Program-made: the position numbers and the translations under genes
From: Scortum barcoo
Lineage: Eukaryota > Chordata > Actinopteri > Centrarchiformes > Terapontidae
DNA length: 64,000 nucleotides
Direction of reading: 5' to 3'
Assembly (NCBI GenBank): GCA_023238725.1
Contig: CM041531.1
Location: 1,216,102 to 1,280,101 of the forward strand
The notes under the pieces: model-generated
Database searches by the model: none
Told to the model about the DNA's origin: nothing
The model's input: only the letters and a program-made list of their open reading frames with translations
Shown here: positions 34,671-45,839 of the stretch, one piece after another
Position numbering within the stretch: position 1 is the first letter of the stretch
Layout: every line of letters starts with the position of its first letter

Positions 34671-34980
34671 GGGGGGTTAGAGGGTTGGGGGAATGGGGGG
34701 GTAAGGAAGGGGAGGATGGGGCAGAGGGTTGGGGAGGAAGTGAATGGGAGAATGGGGAGGAATGGAGGGGAACTGGGGAGAGGGTTGGAGGGAGGGAGGG
34801 GAATGAGTTGGGGCAGGCAGAGGTTGGGGGATGGGGGGGAAGGAAGGGGAGGATGAGGGGAGGGAAGGTCTGGAGAAGGAGGGTCACGGTCGGGTGGAGA
34901 GTGCTGGGGGAGGAAGGGAGGGGAATGGAGGAGGAAAGGAGACGAGAATGGGGTCGGGGGTCAATCGAGGGTTGGGGGGG
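34668..34980. repeat. G-rich polypurine tract
   Basis: About 310 bp almost free of cytosine on the plus strand, made of degenerate GGGTTGGGGGAATGGGG-like words and many G-runs. It could form G-quadruplexes on the plus strand and lies immediately beyond the kinase stop codon, so it may form the start of that gene's 3' UTR as a C-rich RNA. It produces overlapping meaningless ORFs. Confidence 0.9.
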
Positions 34981-34983
34981 ACG

Positions 34984-37900
34984 TCACTCGGCCACGTTGT
35001 CCACACTGCAGCAGGTGAACAACGTTTTACGGCACCAAGAGAAGAAGCGTCTCACACAGTTCTTCTTCTTCTTCTTCTTCTTGGGCTCGCTCTGCTGCGT
35101 GTGGTTTTCTGAGCAGCCGAGTGTGTCGTCTTCCACGCCGACATCGGGGTCATCATCAGCTTCATCACTGGTGTCATCATCGGCTTCATCATCGGTGTCA
35201 TCATCAGCTTCATCACTGGTGTCATCATCAGCTTCGTCATCTGCGTCTTCACCTGAATCGACACTGACGACGATAGAGATGTCATAATCTGTGTCGTCAT
35301 CAGCTTCATCATCGGTGTCATCATCAGCTTCATCATCGGCGTCTTCACCTGTATCGACACTGATGACATAATCTGTGTCGTCATCAGTGTCGTCTACTTT
35401 GACATCATCTTTTTCTATATCTGAATCGACATCTGTGTCGACATCTGTTTCCTTTTCTGTGTTGTTTTCTACATCATCTAATGTGATGTTTTTGATGACT
35501 TTTTCTTTGTCAACAGATGTGCCGTTTTCTTTGTCGTTTTCTTTGTCGACTGATGTGATGTTGTTTTCTTTGTCGTTTACTTTGTCGACTGATGTGATGT
35601 TGTTTTCTTTGTCGTTTTCTTTGTCGACTGATGTAATGTTGTTTTCTTTGTCGTTTACTTTGCTGTCTGATGTGACGTTTCCGATGTCGTTTTCCGTGTT
35701 GTTCTGTGTGTCGTCCCTGGCGTTGTCCCTGGCGTTGTCCTCTCTGGTGTCCTGGTTTGTTTCAGCAGTCAGACTACAGTCAGCTTCAGCACCTTTTGGA
35801 GCAGGCGTGTCGCCTCCGTCGTCGGACTCGTGGTCAGACTCCTCCTCCAGTGGATGTCTGTTTCTTGGAGAAGCAGGCTGGACCAGAGTGAGAACCGACA
35901 GCGGCCTTACTGAAGCTGCTGCTGCCAACCTGGTTATGAAAGGATGTGCCAGGATGTCTTTTGGCGTTATCCTCTCCTTTTGGTCCCAGGTCAGCATTGC
36001 CTTCAGCAGTTCGATGCACTGGTCCCTTTCCTCAGCTTCTGCCGCGTTTTCTTCCTCCAGACGCATCTGATTTAGGAAATAATTGAAAAATCCAACAGTG
36101 GTCAAGTCATCCTCTCAAACTATGAAAATGCAATGAATGATGTCAACTGTTAACTACTTATTGACCTACATTTTTTGTTGCATCCAGGTTCCAAAACTGG
36201 TAGTTCCTCTTGTCGGGGGTGTCATGTACATCGGCCTCCCAACACTCTCGTCTCGTGTCTAAAAAACAATTAGAAATATTTCAGAGGCTGCATGTCTTTT
36301 GTATCTTTAGGTGAGAAAACAATTGTGTGGAAGAAATATCCATTGGAAAAGTCAGAGAAAGGATATTTTACCCTGAATTCCCACCGGTTGGACTCTGTCT
36401 TTTTAAAGTACACCCTGGCTTTCCTTGCGGTATCAATGAGGTGCTCTGGTGGTGGGCCGATGAGGTCAATGATGTAAGAGAGCTGGAGACAAAACACAGT
36501 TTCAGCATTATTTATCTCTGCTAACTTCAAATAATAATCAACATAATAATAATAATAATTAAACTAAAATGACAGTCCAGTTACACTCGATTACTTACAG
36601 TCTCATAGTCAAGTCGGCCCGGGAAGAGCTGGAAACCGAACACCATCATTGCCATGATGCAGCCCAGCGACCAGACGTCCACCGCCTCAGAGTATGGCAG
36701 ACCCATGATGATCTCTGGAGCCCTGAATAAAAGAATTTAAGTTAACTATAAAATGACATTAGCTTCAAATGAAATGGTAATAAAGGTTAAACTGTTATCA
36801 CGGCAGACAGATAAACCCCCACAGTTCTCACTGCTCCTTTAGACCTTACTTAAAGCATGGAGTCTGGTTTATCATCTGTGGTGCCTCAGATGTCAGAACT
36901 GCCATCCCGAAAGTCGATGACCTTGACTTGGAATGGCTTCTTCACGTGATCCACGAACATGATGTTGTTTGGTTTCAAGTCCGTGTGGATCAGTCCAACG
37001 CTCTTCAAGGAGTCCAGAGCTGTAGCCAGCTTCAGGTGAAAACAGAGATAATAAAAAACAGTGGTTACGTACTGCTCATTCACAACATAAAATAAGAAAC
37101 TATTAAAGGGCTGTTAACAAAAATAAGACAACAAAAAGAAGTGTGGTCGCATCAAATCATGGTTGAAGTTCTTAAATCATGTTGTGTTTTACTATTTCAG
37201 TAGCTAGTTTTATTAAATCATACATGTTTAATTAAATCATGTGCTGGTTTTACTAAATCACCTGCAAATTTTTCCAAAATCGTGCAGTATTTTTACAAAA
37301 CTGTGTGAGCGTTTTACTCAATTACAATTCTATAAATTAAATCTCAAACTGTGCTCTCTGAAATATGACGGACAAAATCTCAAAGCAGTGTGACCATTCA
37401 AGATAACAGAAGTACAAGGTCAGAAATACGATTCTGAAGATGGACCACAACTTAAAACGCCATCTTGTTGATGGCTTACCTGCTGGATGACGACCCTGAT
37501 GTCTTCTAGCTGCATTGGTGAATCTCTCTCCATCAGGTACTTCAAGAAGTCGATGTCCAGTTCTTCGAAAACCAGGTGTTGGTCTGTTGAGAGCTCCTCA
37601 TGGTACTTGACGATGTTATCTTGGTCCAGATTGTGGTCCATGAGGAGCTTCATCGTGGATGCCTGGAGATACACAACAATTTTAGCATGTTTAGTTGTGG
37701 ACTTTTTGTTTAAAGTTTGCAGGTTCACACACAATCGTCAGGAAATCGAGTGACTCTGTAGCCCTCCTCAAAACAAAAAATAATAAAAAAGTATTATTAG
37801 CAGAAGCAGCTTTAGCAAATGTAAAAAACAAAATCAACAAAATCTTACCTCGTTGGTCAGATCGTTGCCGTATCTTGGTGTTTTTACTGCAACGACCTTC

Positions 37901-38205
37901 TTGGTTTCCTGGTCCATACATTTGATGACCTTTCCGTATTTTCCCTCTCCAAGACACTGCAGGTCCACAAACCTTGGCGGGAGTGTGGCCCACTCTTCAT
38001 GTTGGGGGTCAGAGGGTGACGGGGATGGGAATGATGAAGATGATCCCATCGTCGATAAATGTCTTGAGGTTAAAGTTGGTTTTGAATCTTCTTTGGGTCT
38101 CTTGGTCTTCTCGATGAGTGTGAGCTCGATCTCTTGTCGCGTCTTCAGTTGAAGTGAGTGGAACGAGCAGTTTGTTCTGACCTTTGAAGGTCTGAACTTT
38201 GACAT
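34984..38205 (-). CDS. HIPK-like (DYRK superfamily) protein kinase with acidic repeat tail
   Basis: Coding exons in transcript order: 38205-37849, 37662-37480, 37029-36850, 36722-36599, 36482-36372, about 36244-36170, 36066-34984; about 705 residues. Introns are GT-AG and phases agree, apart from the breaks noted below. Seen in order: Gly loop LGEGKYGKVIKC with VAVK lysine 108, catalytic loop LIHTDLKPNNIMF, APEIIMGLPYSEAVDVWSLG activation/F-helix segment, and C-lobe ITPKDILAHPF. This order and wording match homeodomain-interacting protein kinases; in fish this family has many lineage-specific members. The tail has a 13-residue NDKENNITSVDKE repeat (about four copies), long Asp/Glu/Thr runs, a Lys7 run and a basic Cys-rich end CVRRFFSWCRKTLFTCC. 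Oddities: an extra base at 36909 turns DFG into DFR and leads to a stop, and exon 6 needs a non-ideal acceptor. A start at residue 53 (MGSSSSF) has better Kozak context. Confidence 0.88.
35510..35690. repeat. 39-bp in-frame tandem repeat in the kinase tail
   Basis: Plus-strand units TTTTCTTTGTCGACTGATGT plus ATGTTGTTTTCTTTGTCGT, about four copies, encode the 13-residue acidic/polar repeat on the minus strand. A second degenerate repeat around TCATCATCAGCTTCATC (35150-35350) encodes the Asp/Glu/Thr runs. Confidence 0.92.
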
Positions 38206-38209
38206 CAGT

Positions 38210-39060
38210 TCTAGAATGTCTTTGATGCTTTGATGCTTTGCACGATTCTAAATTCCGTTTAAATTCAAAATCAGACCTCACGACATCAAAATGAATAAAA
38301 ACAAAATGCAGTTTTGTTTTGCACCAATGAAAAGTTTTCACTTCCACAGGATCGTGAGAAAAGCATAAAGTGGGTCAATGCAACCTGCAGAAAACACTGT
38401 TATGGTCCTTCTGCACATTAGCAAGATGTGACCTAAATGTCCAAATGTTATTAATTAGTGTATTTAAACATGTTATTTGCCGACATGTTGACCCATCAAA
38501 GTTGAATTATGACAACCTCAGTCAGGATTTTTTGTTTTGTGTTTTTCTTGCTCTTAGGGCATGAAAAAACAAGATTTGAACTTGAATCTTTTTTATCCAG
38601 ATTTTTTAAAGAGATTTTCACATGTCCACTTGGGTGAACAACATGCATTTTTGTATTCAACTGAAACTTTATTAATAATAATACAGTAATAACACAGTAA
38701 TACTGTGTGTATTTGACAAACCAATGAATACAATAATATAAAATTAACTGAAAACAATAAAATACATACAAATAATAGAAGAGCTTCATTATTGCAACTG
38801 CATTTGAGGAATACTCTTTCATTGTTCTGTATACATTCAAATCCCACATTTAATACTTTTGCAGTTAGCTTTGCTATAAATAAACCTTGCTATAATATCA
38901 ATATATGGAAAAACTACACACACACTGTTGTCTGTTCCTTAGAGCCTCTGAACTGAGGGTAGAGTAACACTATCACAAGATCCTATCATGTCCAGACTTG
39001 AGGTTTAGTGGTGTGCAACATGAGGGAAACATTTACTGTGCCTTAGTGTGTTTGCACCTA
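38210..39060. other. AT-rich kinase upstream region, no further gene seen
   Basis: The kinase promoter or 5' leader should lie here. There is no CpG island. A TTTGATGCTTTGATGCTTTG direct repeat is at about 38220-38240. No supported gene. Confidence 0.5.
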
Positions 39061-40500
39061 TCAGTGTATAAACTTCTTCATTTCAACTAGATTTATGGAA
39101 TAGCTGTGTGATGAAACCCTGGCAAGCCTGTTGATTGTCACGGCATGTTTGTCTCTATCGTTGCTCTCTGCAGAGAGACTTGAAAAGAGAAAACTATCTT
39201 GAAAACTATGAAAACTGGAGAAGCACCCAGGGCACAAAGCCACAAGACACTGCATGCAGATGCACTTTGTTTTTTGGGTGCATGCAGCATCATGGCACCT
39301 GTTTGCATTCTTGGCTTCGAATGAGTTGGGGCCAAACCAGATCTCTGGGGGTGCCTTGGACACTGCTCTGTGCTTCACCAGTGGTGGGGTGGCACTGGGT
39401 CCTCCTCTGGCACAGATCTTGGTGGATCCTGAGTGGCGCACAAGCTAGTGATGCTTTGAAGTGCAGAAGGTCCTCCTTCTCTAATCCGGACATCCTGTAG
39501 AGGTGTCTGGCATTGATGGTGGCCACGTCCAAGAAGTGGAAGAACAGTCGGATGTATCATAGTTTGTTCTTGCGTCTGTGGGGTCCATTACCACACACTG
39601 ATCCATGCGATCCACGCCACCCATGTACTGATTATCCAGCGTTACAGAATATGGCCTTTCAATGTTAAGCATCTTCTTTTCTTTATACTCCATCTCTGGG
39701 CCACGTCTGTTGGGGACTGGCCAGCGCAGGATGAGGCCATGAGGATCACTGAGCTACTGTATCTAGCCAACGTGTGATGGTGATGTTTGACCATTGCTGA
39801 GAGCAAAGCAGACTCCTCTTCCTTCCTTCTTGAGTTGCTTTTCACTCTTCAATTTCTCTTGTGCTCCAAGGGGTCTTTTGATCCTGATCGTGCCAGTGCT
39901 ATAGATGCCCTGGTGTTGCAATGCCACAGTGAGAGGAATGGTGCAAAAGAAATAGTCAAAAAACACCTTGTGGTTCTTTTGCTGTATGTCATCACAGAGG
40001 CGCATAACTACGTCTCCAGCCATTCCTAGTTAACTGATCTGGCCAATGCCCAGCTGAAACCCTGATAGACTTCAAATCTGTACATCCTGAGGATCAAATC
40101 TGTACATCCTGAGGATCCAGCTCTCACCCACACTTTCACACTTTCACAGGGTTTGGGTTTCTTGGGGATGTACTGCTTGAGAGACAGGTGGCCCTTGAAG
40201 GGAATGACTTGCTCATCTATCCATTGGAATTCTTCAGGATTGACTGCTGAATCGGAGGTTTTCTCAAGTGCATCCAACACTGGTCTGATTTTGAAGAGCT
40301 TAACAGCATTTCTGGCCTCCTGTGAATAATTATTAACAAAATGAATGAACCTCAGAATCTTCTCAAATCTGTGGAATTGTGGCTAACCAGCTGATCACTG
40401 CGCTTACACATAGTCCATTATTGTCTTGTAACGCTGAAGACGCCTCCTCAGTCCAATCCTGTACAGTTCTGATGGTTGGTCTTGTCCTGCAGATCAGAGG
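39061..40500 (-). pseudogene. Decayed piggyBac (PGBD-type) transposase
   Basis: Fragments in shifting frames follow the piggyBac transposase order on the minus strand. FEKILRFIHFVNN and AVKLFKIRPVLDALEKT precede a catalytic-type WIDEQVIPFKGHLSLKQYIP. Then come KVWVRAGSSG, VVMRLCDDI, HKVFFDYFFCTIPL and DNQYMGGVDRMDQ. Last is a C-terminal Cys-rich domain (CHDAACTQKTKC, CMQCLVALCPGC). The three acidic positions expected for the DDD catalytic triad (in DEQ, FFDYFF, VDRMD) are still visible. Frameshifts and a 22-bp tandem duplication at about 40074-40117 break the frame. The N-terminus is missing or unrecognisable and no TTAA-flanked termini were found. Inactive remnant. Confidence 0.88.
40074..40117. 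repeat. 22-bp tandem duplication inside the piggyBac remnant
   Basis: AAATCTGTACATCCTGAGGATC occurs twice head to tail (only 20 nt of each unit need be compared: AAATCTGTACATCCTGAGGA). A 10-bp CACTTTCACA duplication follows at about 40132-40147. Confidence 0.9.
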
Positions 40501-40732
40501 TTTATAGGCAGGGAATCAGATTCACAGAGATGTGGTTCGACATGCCCAGGTGTGGAGCTGCAACAGCCTTGTATGCTCCAGAGATCTTACACTAAACTTG
40601 ATCCAAGGTTTTATTGTTTCTTGTTGGGCTTTAAAGCTCCGTAAAGAGCTTAGAAGATTTTCAAAATCACATTTCATTATGATTTCTATACTGTACAGTT
40701 TTGACGTATTTTGATAGGGACCATTGTCACAG

Positions 40733-40783
40733 CTAGGCTAGCAGTTTCCCTCCACTTCCAGTCTTTGTGCTAAGCTAAGGTAA
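40733..40783 (+). repeat. Dispersed repeat, GTCTTTGTGCTAAGCTAAGG family
   Basis: AGCAGTTTCCCTCCACTTCC followed by AGTCTTTGTGCTAAGCTAAG. Third copy, nearly identical to 33113-33168. Confidence 0.65.
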
Positions 40784-41794
40784 CTGAACTTTTGAACTGA
40801 GAGCGTGAAGATGAAACTGATCTCTCATCAAACTCCTGACAGTTTCACAAAACCTCAGTGTGTTTTCTTAAGGTAGTTCCTGACGTTCACACAGGGAGAA
40901 ATGATGGAAACATCCTTCATGGAGGTGTTGGTGGACTGATGCAGTACTAAACAGTGTTCGCAGAGACCGGAGTCCGACATGTTTTTCTCTCCTAACCTGT
41001 CGTCAGCGGCAGCAGGGGAGCTGTGACGGGGACACGATCCTCCAGTAAATGAAAGGTTTGTATTCGTTGAAAATTGTCCAAAACACTGTTATTTATATTT
41101 AACCTATTTATTGTACATATTCTGTTTGTGTTTTTTATTTCTATTGTGTTCTCTGTATCAGATAAACTGCAACACCAAATTTCCGTGAGATAAATAAAAG
41201 ATTCTGATTTGATTTTTTATCTTTTATCTTTTTTTTTTTCACACGTCTCACTAACCCGCGCAAAGGAGGCGGGACATGAGTTGCTTTACACCAATACCGA
41301 TTCAGCTACACCAGCATGAACCAATGAAATGACTTTTTATTCACAAGAGAGGCAACTCAGACCTCTGGGATAAAATAATTAACAAATTAAAAGCAGAACA
41401 AAATAAGGAATTTGATTATGAATTAAATAAAAAATAATGCTACTTCTAAACACTACTTCTACATGTTGTAACACTTGTTTGGTTCTTTTTTTTCAACAGG
41501 TTACACATTTAACCAGTAACTTTTCATTAAGTTTTCTCTCCTGATCTGGCAGACATTTGTTAGGAGTATTGTAATGTAGGTGTTGAAATGGACTCAAATT
41601 TAATGCACGTACTTAATGTCGAGTTCGAGGGGCTGCTCTTTAACAAACTATGGCGTACACCACAGAGTCTTTCTCTGAGTGAGCTGACTCTCATGAAATA
41701 ATCAGCTGTGGCCATAATTGGTATTTTTATAAAAAACAGTGACAAAGTGAAAACAGTATTTGTGAATTATCAGATGATCTGCAGCTGGATGTTT

Positions 41795-41910
41795 TTCTGC
41801 TCTGCTTCACTCTCAGGACTTTTCAGAATAAAAGCTGTAAAAAGCCACAGTTACTCGACCTGCTGAGCATCAAACAGCAGACAGACTCAGTCAGAGAGCA
41901 AAGAGACTTT
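41795..41910. repeat. Dispersed repeat, AATAAAAGCTGTAAAAAGCC family
   Basis: TTCAGAATAAAAGCTGTAAA followed by AAGCCACAGTTACTC and CAGCAGACAGACTCAG is a close match to 3820-3950. Confidence 0.65.
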
Positions 41911-42224
41911 TATCAGGTGACACAAACACGTCTGTAAATTAAAGCTTGTGTTGTAACTGTTGATTTGTGATGACATAAAGATTTTTGAGGCTCTTACAAC
42001 TCGAATGTGTTAAAATTTCAGCAGAGGACAGTTTGAGAATCACCAGAAAGACTCAACCTAATGCTTCTCTTTCTCAGCATAAACACTACATTTTTGATTT
42101 ACACTTCACATTGACTTAGACAGATGAAAATAATATAATGGTACATTTAGGTTCTTTATTAATAACTAACATTGTATGAAAAGGTCCAAATGGTGTTCCT
42201 CAAACCTTAATGAGGAGAAATTCA

Positions 42225-44600
42225 GACAAAGACATTAAATAGGAGGCAGCAGTCACCCCAGACACTTCCTCCAGCCCTTCCCGGGGGACCTCGAGGCGTT
42301 CCCAGGCCAGCCGAAGAGACATAGTCTCTCCAGCGTGTCCTGGGTTTTCCCTGGGGCCTCCTCAAAGCACCAGATCCACAAAGCACATGTGGACTGGTTG
42401 AGCAAACTCCCATAAACCCTCAAGCACCCTGCGGAGGGTATAGAGCTGGTCCAGTGTTCCACGACCAGGACAAAAACTGCATTGAGGGTCGACTATCGGC
42501 CGAATTCTCCCTCCAGTACCCTGGCGTGACCTTCCCGGGAGGCTGAGAAGTGTGTTCCAACTACACAGGGATCACACTTCTCAGCCTCCCCGGAAGTGTG
42601 AGAAGAAGTCCTGAGAAGTGTGATCCTTGTGTTGGAACACACTTTCTGGGTCCCCCTTTTTAAAAAGAGGGACCACCACCCCGGTTTGCCACTCCAGAGG
42701 TACTGTCCCCGACCTCCATGTACCATGCAATGCTGCAGAGGCATGTCAGCCAAGACAGCCCCACAACATCCAGAGACTTGAGGTACTCCGTGGCGGATCT
42801 CATCCATCCATCCGGCGCCTTGCCACTGAGGAGCTTGCGAACTACCTCAGTGACTTCGGCTTGGGTGATGGACGAGTCCACCTCAGAGTCCCCAGCCTCC
42901 GCTTCCTCATTGGAAGGCATGTCGGTGGGATTGAGGAGATCCTCGAAGTATTTCTTCCACCTTCTGACAATGTCCCCAGTTGAGGTCAACAGCTCCCCAC
43001 CCGCACTGTAAACAGTGTTGGCAGAGTACTGCTTCCCCCTTCTGAGGTGCCGGACGGTTTGCCAGAATTTCTTCGAGGAGCCAACCGATAGTCCTCCTCC
43101 ATGGCCTCACCGAACTCCTCCCAGACCCGAGTTTTTGCCTCCAGGACCGTCCCGGGCAATGCGGCTCGCTTGGTCTGGTTAACTCGCTGGGAGTCCCACA
43201 GGCCAACATGGCCCGATAGGACTCCTTCTTCAGCTTGACGGCATCCTTTACTTCCGGTGTCCACAACCGGGTTCGGGGGTTGCCGCCACGACAGACACCA
43301 GAGACCTTGCGTCCACAGCTTCGAACTGCTGTGTCGACATCGTCAGATGTTCCCAACAGACCCTCACAATACGTTTGGGTCTGCCAGGTCTGTCCAACTT
43401 CCTCCTCCGCCAGCGGATCCAACTCACCACCAGGTGGTGATCAGTTGACAGTTCAGCCCCTCTCTTTACCCGAGTGTCCAAGACATACGGTCGGAGATCA
43501 GATGAAACAACAACAAAGTCGATCAGCGACCTCCGGCCTAGGGTGTCCTGGTGCCACGTGCACACTGATGGACACCCTTATGCTCTCAAACATGGTGTTC
43601 GTTATGGACAAACTGACTGACTAGCACAGAAGTCCAATAACAGAACACCGCTTTCGGTTCAGATCGGGGAGGCCGTTCCTCCCGATCACGCCCCTCCAGG
43701 TATCACTGTCGTTGCCCACGTGAGCGTTGAAGTCCCCCAGTAGAACAATGGAGTCCCCGGTTGGAGCACTATCAAGTACCCCTCCCAGGGACTCCAAGAA
43801 GGCTGGGTACTCTGTGTACTGCTGTTCGGCCCACCCATAGACCCAAACAACAGCAAGAGACCTATCCCCAACCCGAAGGCGCAGGGAAGCGACCCTCTCG
43901 TTCACCGGGGTGAACTCCAACACATGGCGGCTGAGCTGGGGAGCTATAAGCAAGCCCACACTGTGAGCTCGCCGCCACTCACCCTGGGCAACTCCAGAGT
44001 AGTGGAGGGTCCAGCCCTCTCAAGGAGCTGGGTTCCAGAGCCCAAGCTATGCGTGGAGGTGAGCCCGACTATCTCTAGCCGGTACCTCTCAACCTCCCGC
44101 ACTTACGAGCTCAGGCTCCTTCCCCCCAGCGAGGTGACATTCCATGTCCCTATTGCCAGAGTTTTGGTCCAGGGATTGGGTCGTCCGAGGCCCCAGCCAC
44201 GACTGCTACCCAAATCACATTGCACCGGACCCTCATGGACCTTCCTGCGGGTGGTGAGCCTACTGGAAGGCGGGCCCAATGTCGCCATATCGGGCTGAGC
44301 CCGTGCCAGGTCCTGTGGGCGAAGACCCGCCACCAGGCACTCGCCTGCGAGCCCCAACCCCAGGCCTCAGGCTCCACCACGCCCTGGGGGCCCCAGTAAC
44401 GCCAATCCGTGAACGGTCCTTGATTGTTTTCTAACCATGATGAGCTTGTGAACCGCTCTTAGTCTGGCCGTCACTTGGATCTGTTTGCTATGGGAGACCC
44501 TACCAGGGGCGTAATGCCCCCGACAACATAGCTCCTAGGATCATTCAGGGCACACAAACCCCTCCACCACAGTAAGGTGGCGGTTCAAGGAGGGGATTAT
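42225..44600 (-). mobile_element. LINE (APE-endonuclease/RT non-LTR element), 5'-complete, internally deleted
   Basis: On the minus strand the 5' leader (from about 44600, CTTGAACCGCCACCTTACTG) precedes an apurinic-type endonuclease with WGTSTL/LLGDFNAHVG, SWSPW-region and STDHHLVVSWIRW motifs in several frames (about 44200-43240). The reverse-transcriptase N-region follows, with VRKLLSGKAPDGW and VVGLSWLTCLCSIAW. It then jumps to DQLYTLRRVLEG and to the C-terminal GKPRTRWRDYV just before 42240, so the catalytic FADD region of the RT is absent. Many frameshifts and stops are present. It most resembles the L2/CR1/Rex-type LINEs frequent in fish; the exact clade is not assigned. No clear target-site duplication was found. 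Dead copy. Confidence 0.9.
42525..42640. repeat. Inverted duplication inside the LINE
   Basis: GGGAGGCTGAGAAGTGTG and CACACTTCTCAGCCTCCC face each other across about 18 nt. A further GAGAAGTGTGATCC and TGTTGGAACACAC lie to the right. The RT segment encoding CSN-R-ITLL was copied in reverse beside itself. Confidence 0.85.
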
Positions 44601-45110
44601 TCATCTGATATCAGAAAAATGTATTAGGAAGCTGATTGGCTGCAGGTTTTCCTCCTCTTGACGCTTCATTAATGAACTTCCTGTTTGGTGAATCATTAAA
44701 CACAGACTGAAGATCTGAAACACGACACCATCGCTTTATTTTCCCTTCTTGCATCATTTTTAATCATTTCGCTTTATGTCGAGCCGACACTCCCTCCCAA
44801 TAATTGCATTTTCCGTCCTCGTCCGTATTTACCGAGTGCCGTGCGTGCTTTATTTTCCTCCAGCTGAGGAGACGGAGAGAGGTCAGAGGTCAGCTGAGCG
44901 GCTGGCTAAACAGATCTGTTCATTAGCAAACAGCCGTTCACAACGTTCAGCTTGACGACATCCATCACGCAGAAACGCTTACAGCAGCAGCCGAGACGCT
45001 TTCCTCCGTCTGAGAGGAAATCTGAGGTCGTTTGTCGCCTTCGCACACAAACTGACCGCTTGCAGCTCATCGTGGCCTCGTGGGGGTTCAGTGTTTCATG
45101 GTTCATAACA
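44601..45110. promoter_or_regulatory. Candidate conserved non-coding element
   Basis: Directly after the LINE 5' end: GCTTCATTAATGAACTTCC (palindromic TTCATTAATGAA), GCATCATTTTTAATCATTTCG, CCCAATAATTGCATTTTCC, then CpG-bearing CGTATTTACCGAGTGCCGTGCG and TCGCACACAAACTGACCGC. Repeat-free and complex. Conservation untested. Confidence 0.42.
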
Positions 45111-45709
45111 CACACATGTTCTCCTTTAATTTAACACCCTCGTCCCCAAAACCACCGCAAAGCTTCACATATAATTAATATATTACGCTGATATAGCTCA
45201 TAATGTACAGTGTGTATGGATAAATACGTGTGTGTGTGTTTGTACATATATGAAACTGTATTTTTTTCTTTGTAAATATAATTTAATTCTCCTTTTTTAT
45301 TTCTACATTTAGTGTTCCTTTTATACACTTTGTTCTATTTTAAAGTTTTATATATTACACATATGTCATATGTATATATATTTATGAAAATATAAATATG
45401 ACATAATTAGCAGAATTAGGATCATTTTATGTGGTGATTAATTCTAGATGATAAAGAGCTTAGTTGGTCTTAAGAATTACTCAATGATTTAAAAATAAAG
45501 CTTTCCACTTTGACACTGCCATGACAGGGACACTCGGAGGAACTTTTGCCTTTTTGACCAATCAAACTGTGAATTTTTAATAATTTGAGTGTGGAAGTGT
45601 TTTTCACTCAGCACTCTGAGAGAAGAAGATAAAAGAGGAAAGACAGAAGATCTGCAGTCGGAGACGAGTGTCAGATCTTGTTTTAGTGTAATAATGACGC
45701 ATAATGAAT

Positions 45710-45710
<1 letters not shown>
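45111..45710. other. AT-rich intergenic, no gene seen
   Basis: Strongly AT-rich, with TATATA words and no supported gene. Confidence 0.55.
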
Positions 45711-45769
<59 letters not shown>

Positions 45770-45777
45770 CATAGATG

Positions 45778-45839
<62 letters not shown>

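Larger units (their letters stand above)
40501..42220. other. Intergenic with short repeats, no gene seen
   Basis: Holds the GTCTTTGTGCTAAGCTAAGG repeat (40733-40783) and the AATAAAAGCTG family copy (41795-41910). AATTTCCGTGAGATAAATAA at about 41179 resembles a retroposon tail. No supported gene. Confidence 0.5.

Noticed and set aside
34685..35287. 200-codon plus-strand frame over the G-rich tract and kinase tail
   Set aside because: Low-complexity Gly/Glu/Trp then Ser runs, explained by the polypurine tract and the antisense of the acidic repeat.
35375..36070. 231-codon Ser/Leu/Phe-rich plus-strand frame
   Set aside because: Antisense of the kinase's last exon; repeats mirror the 39-bp coding repeat.
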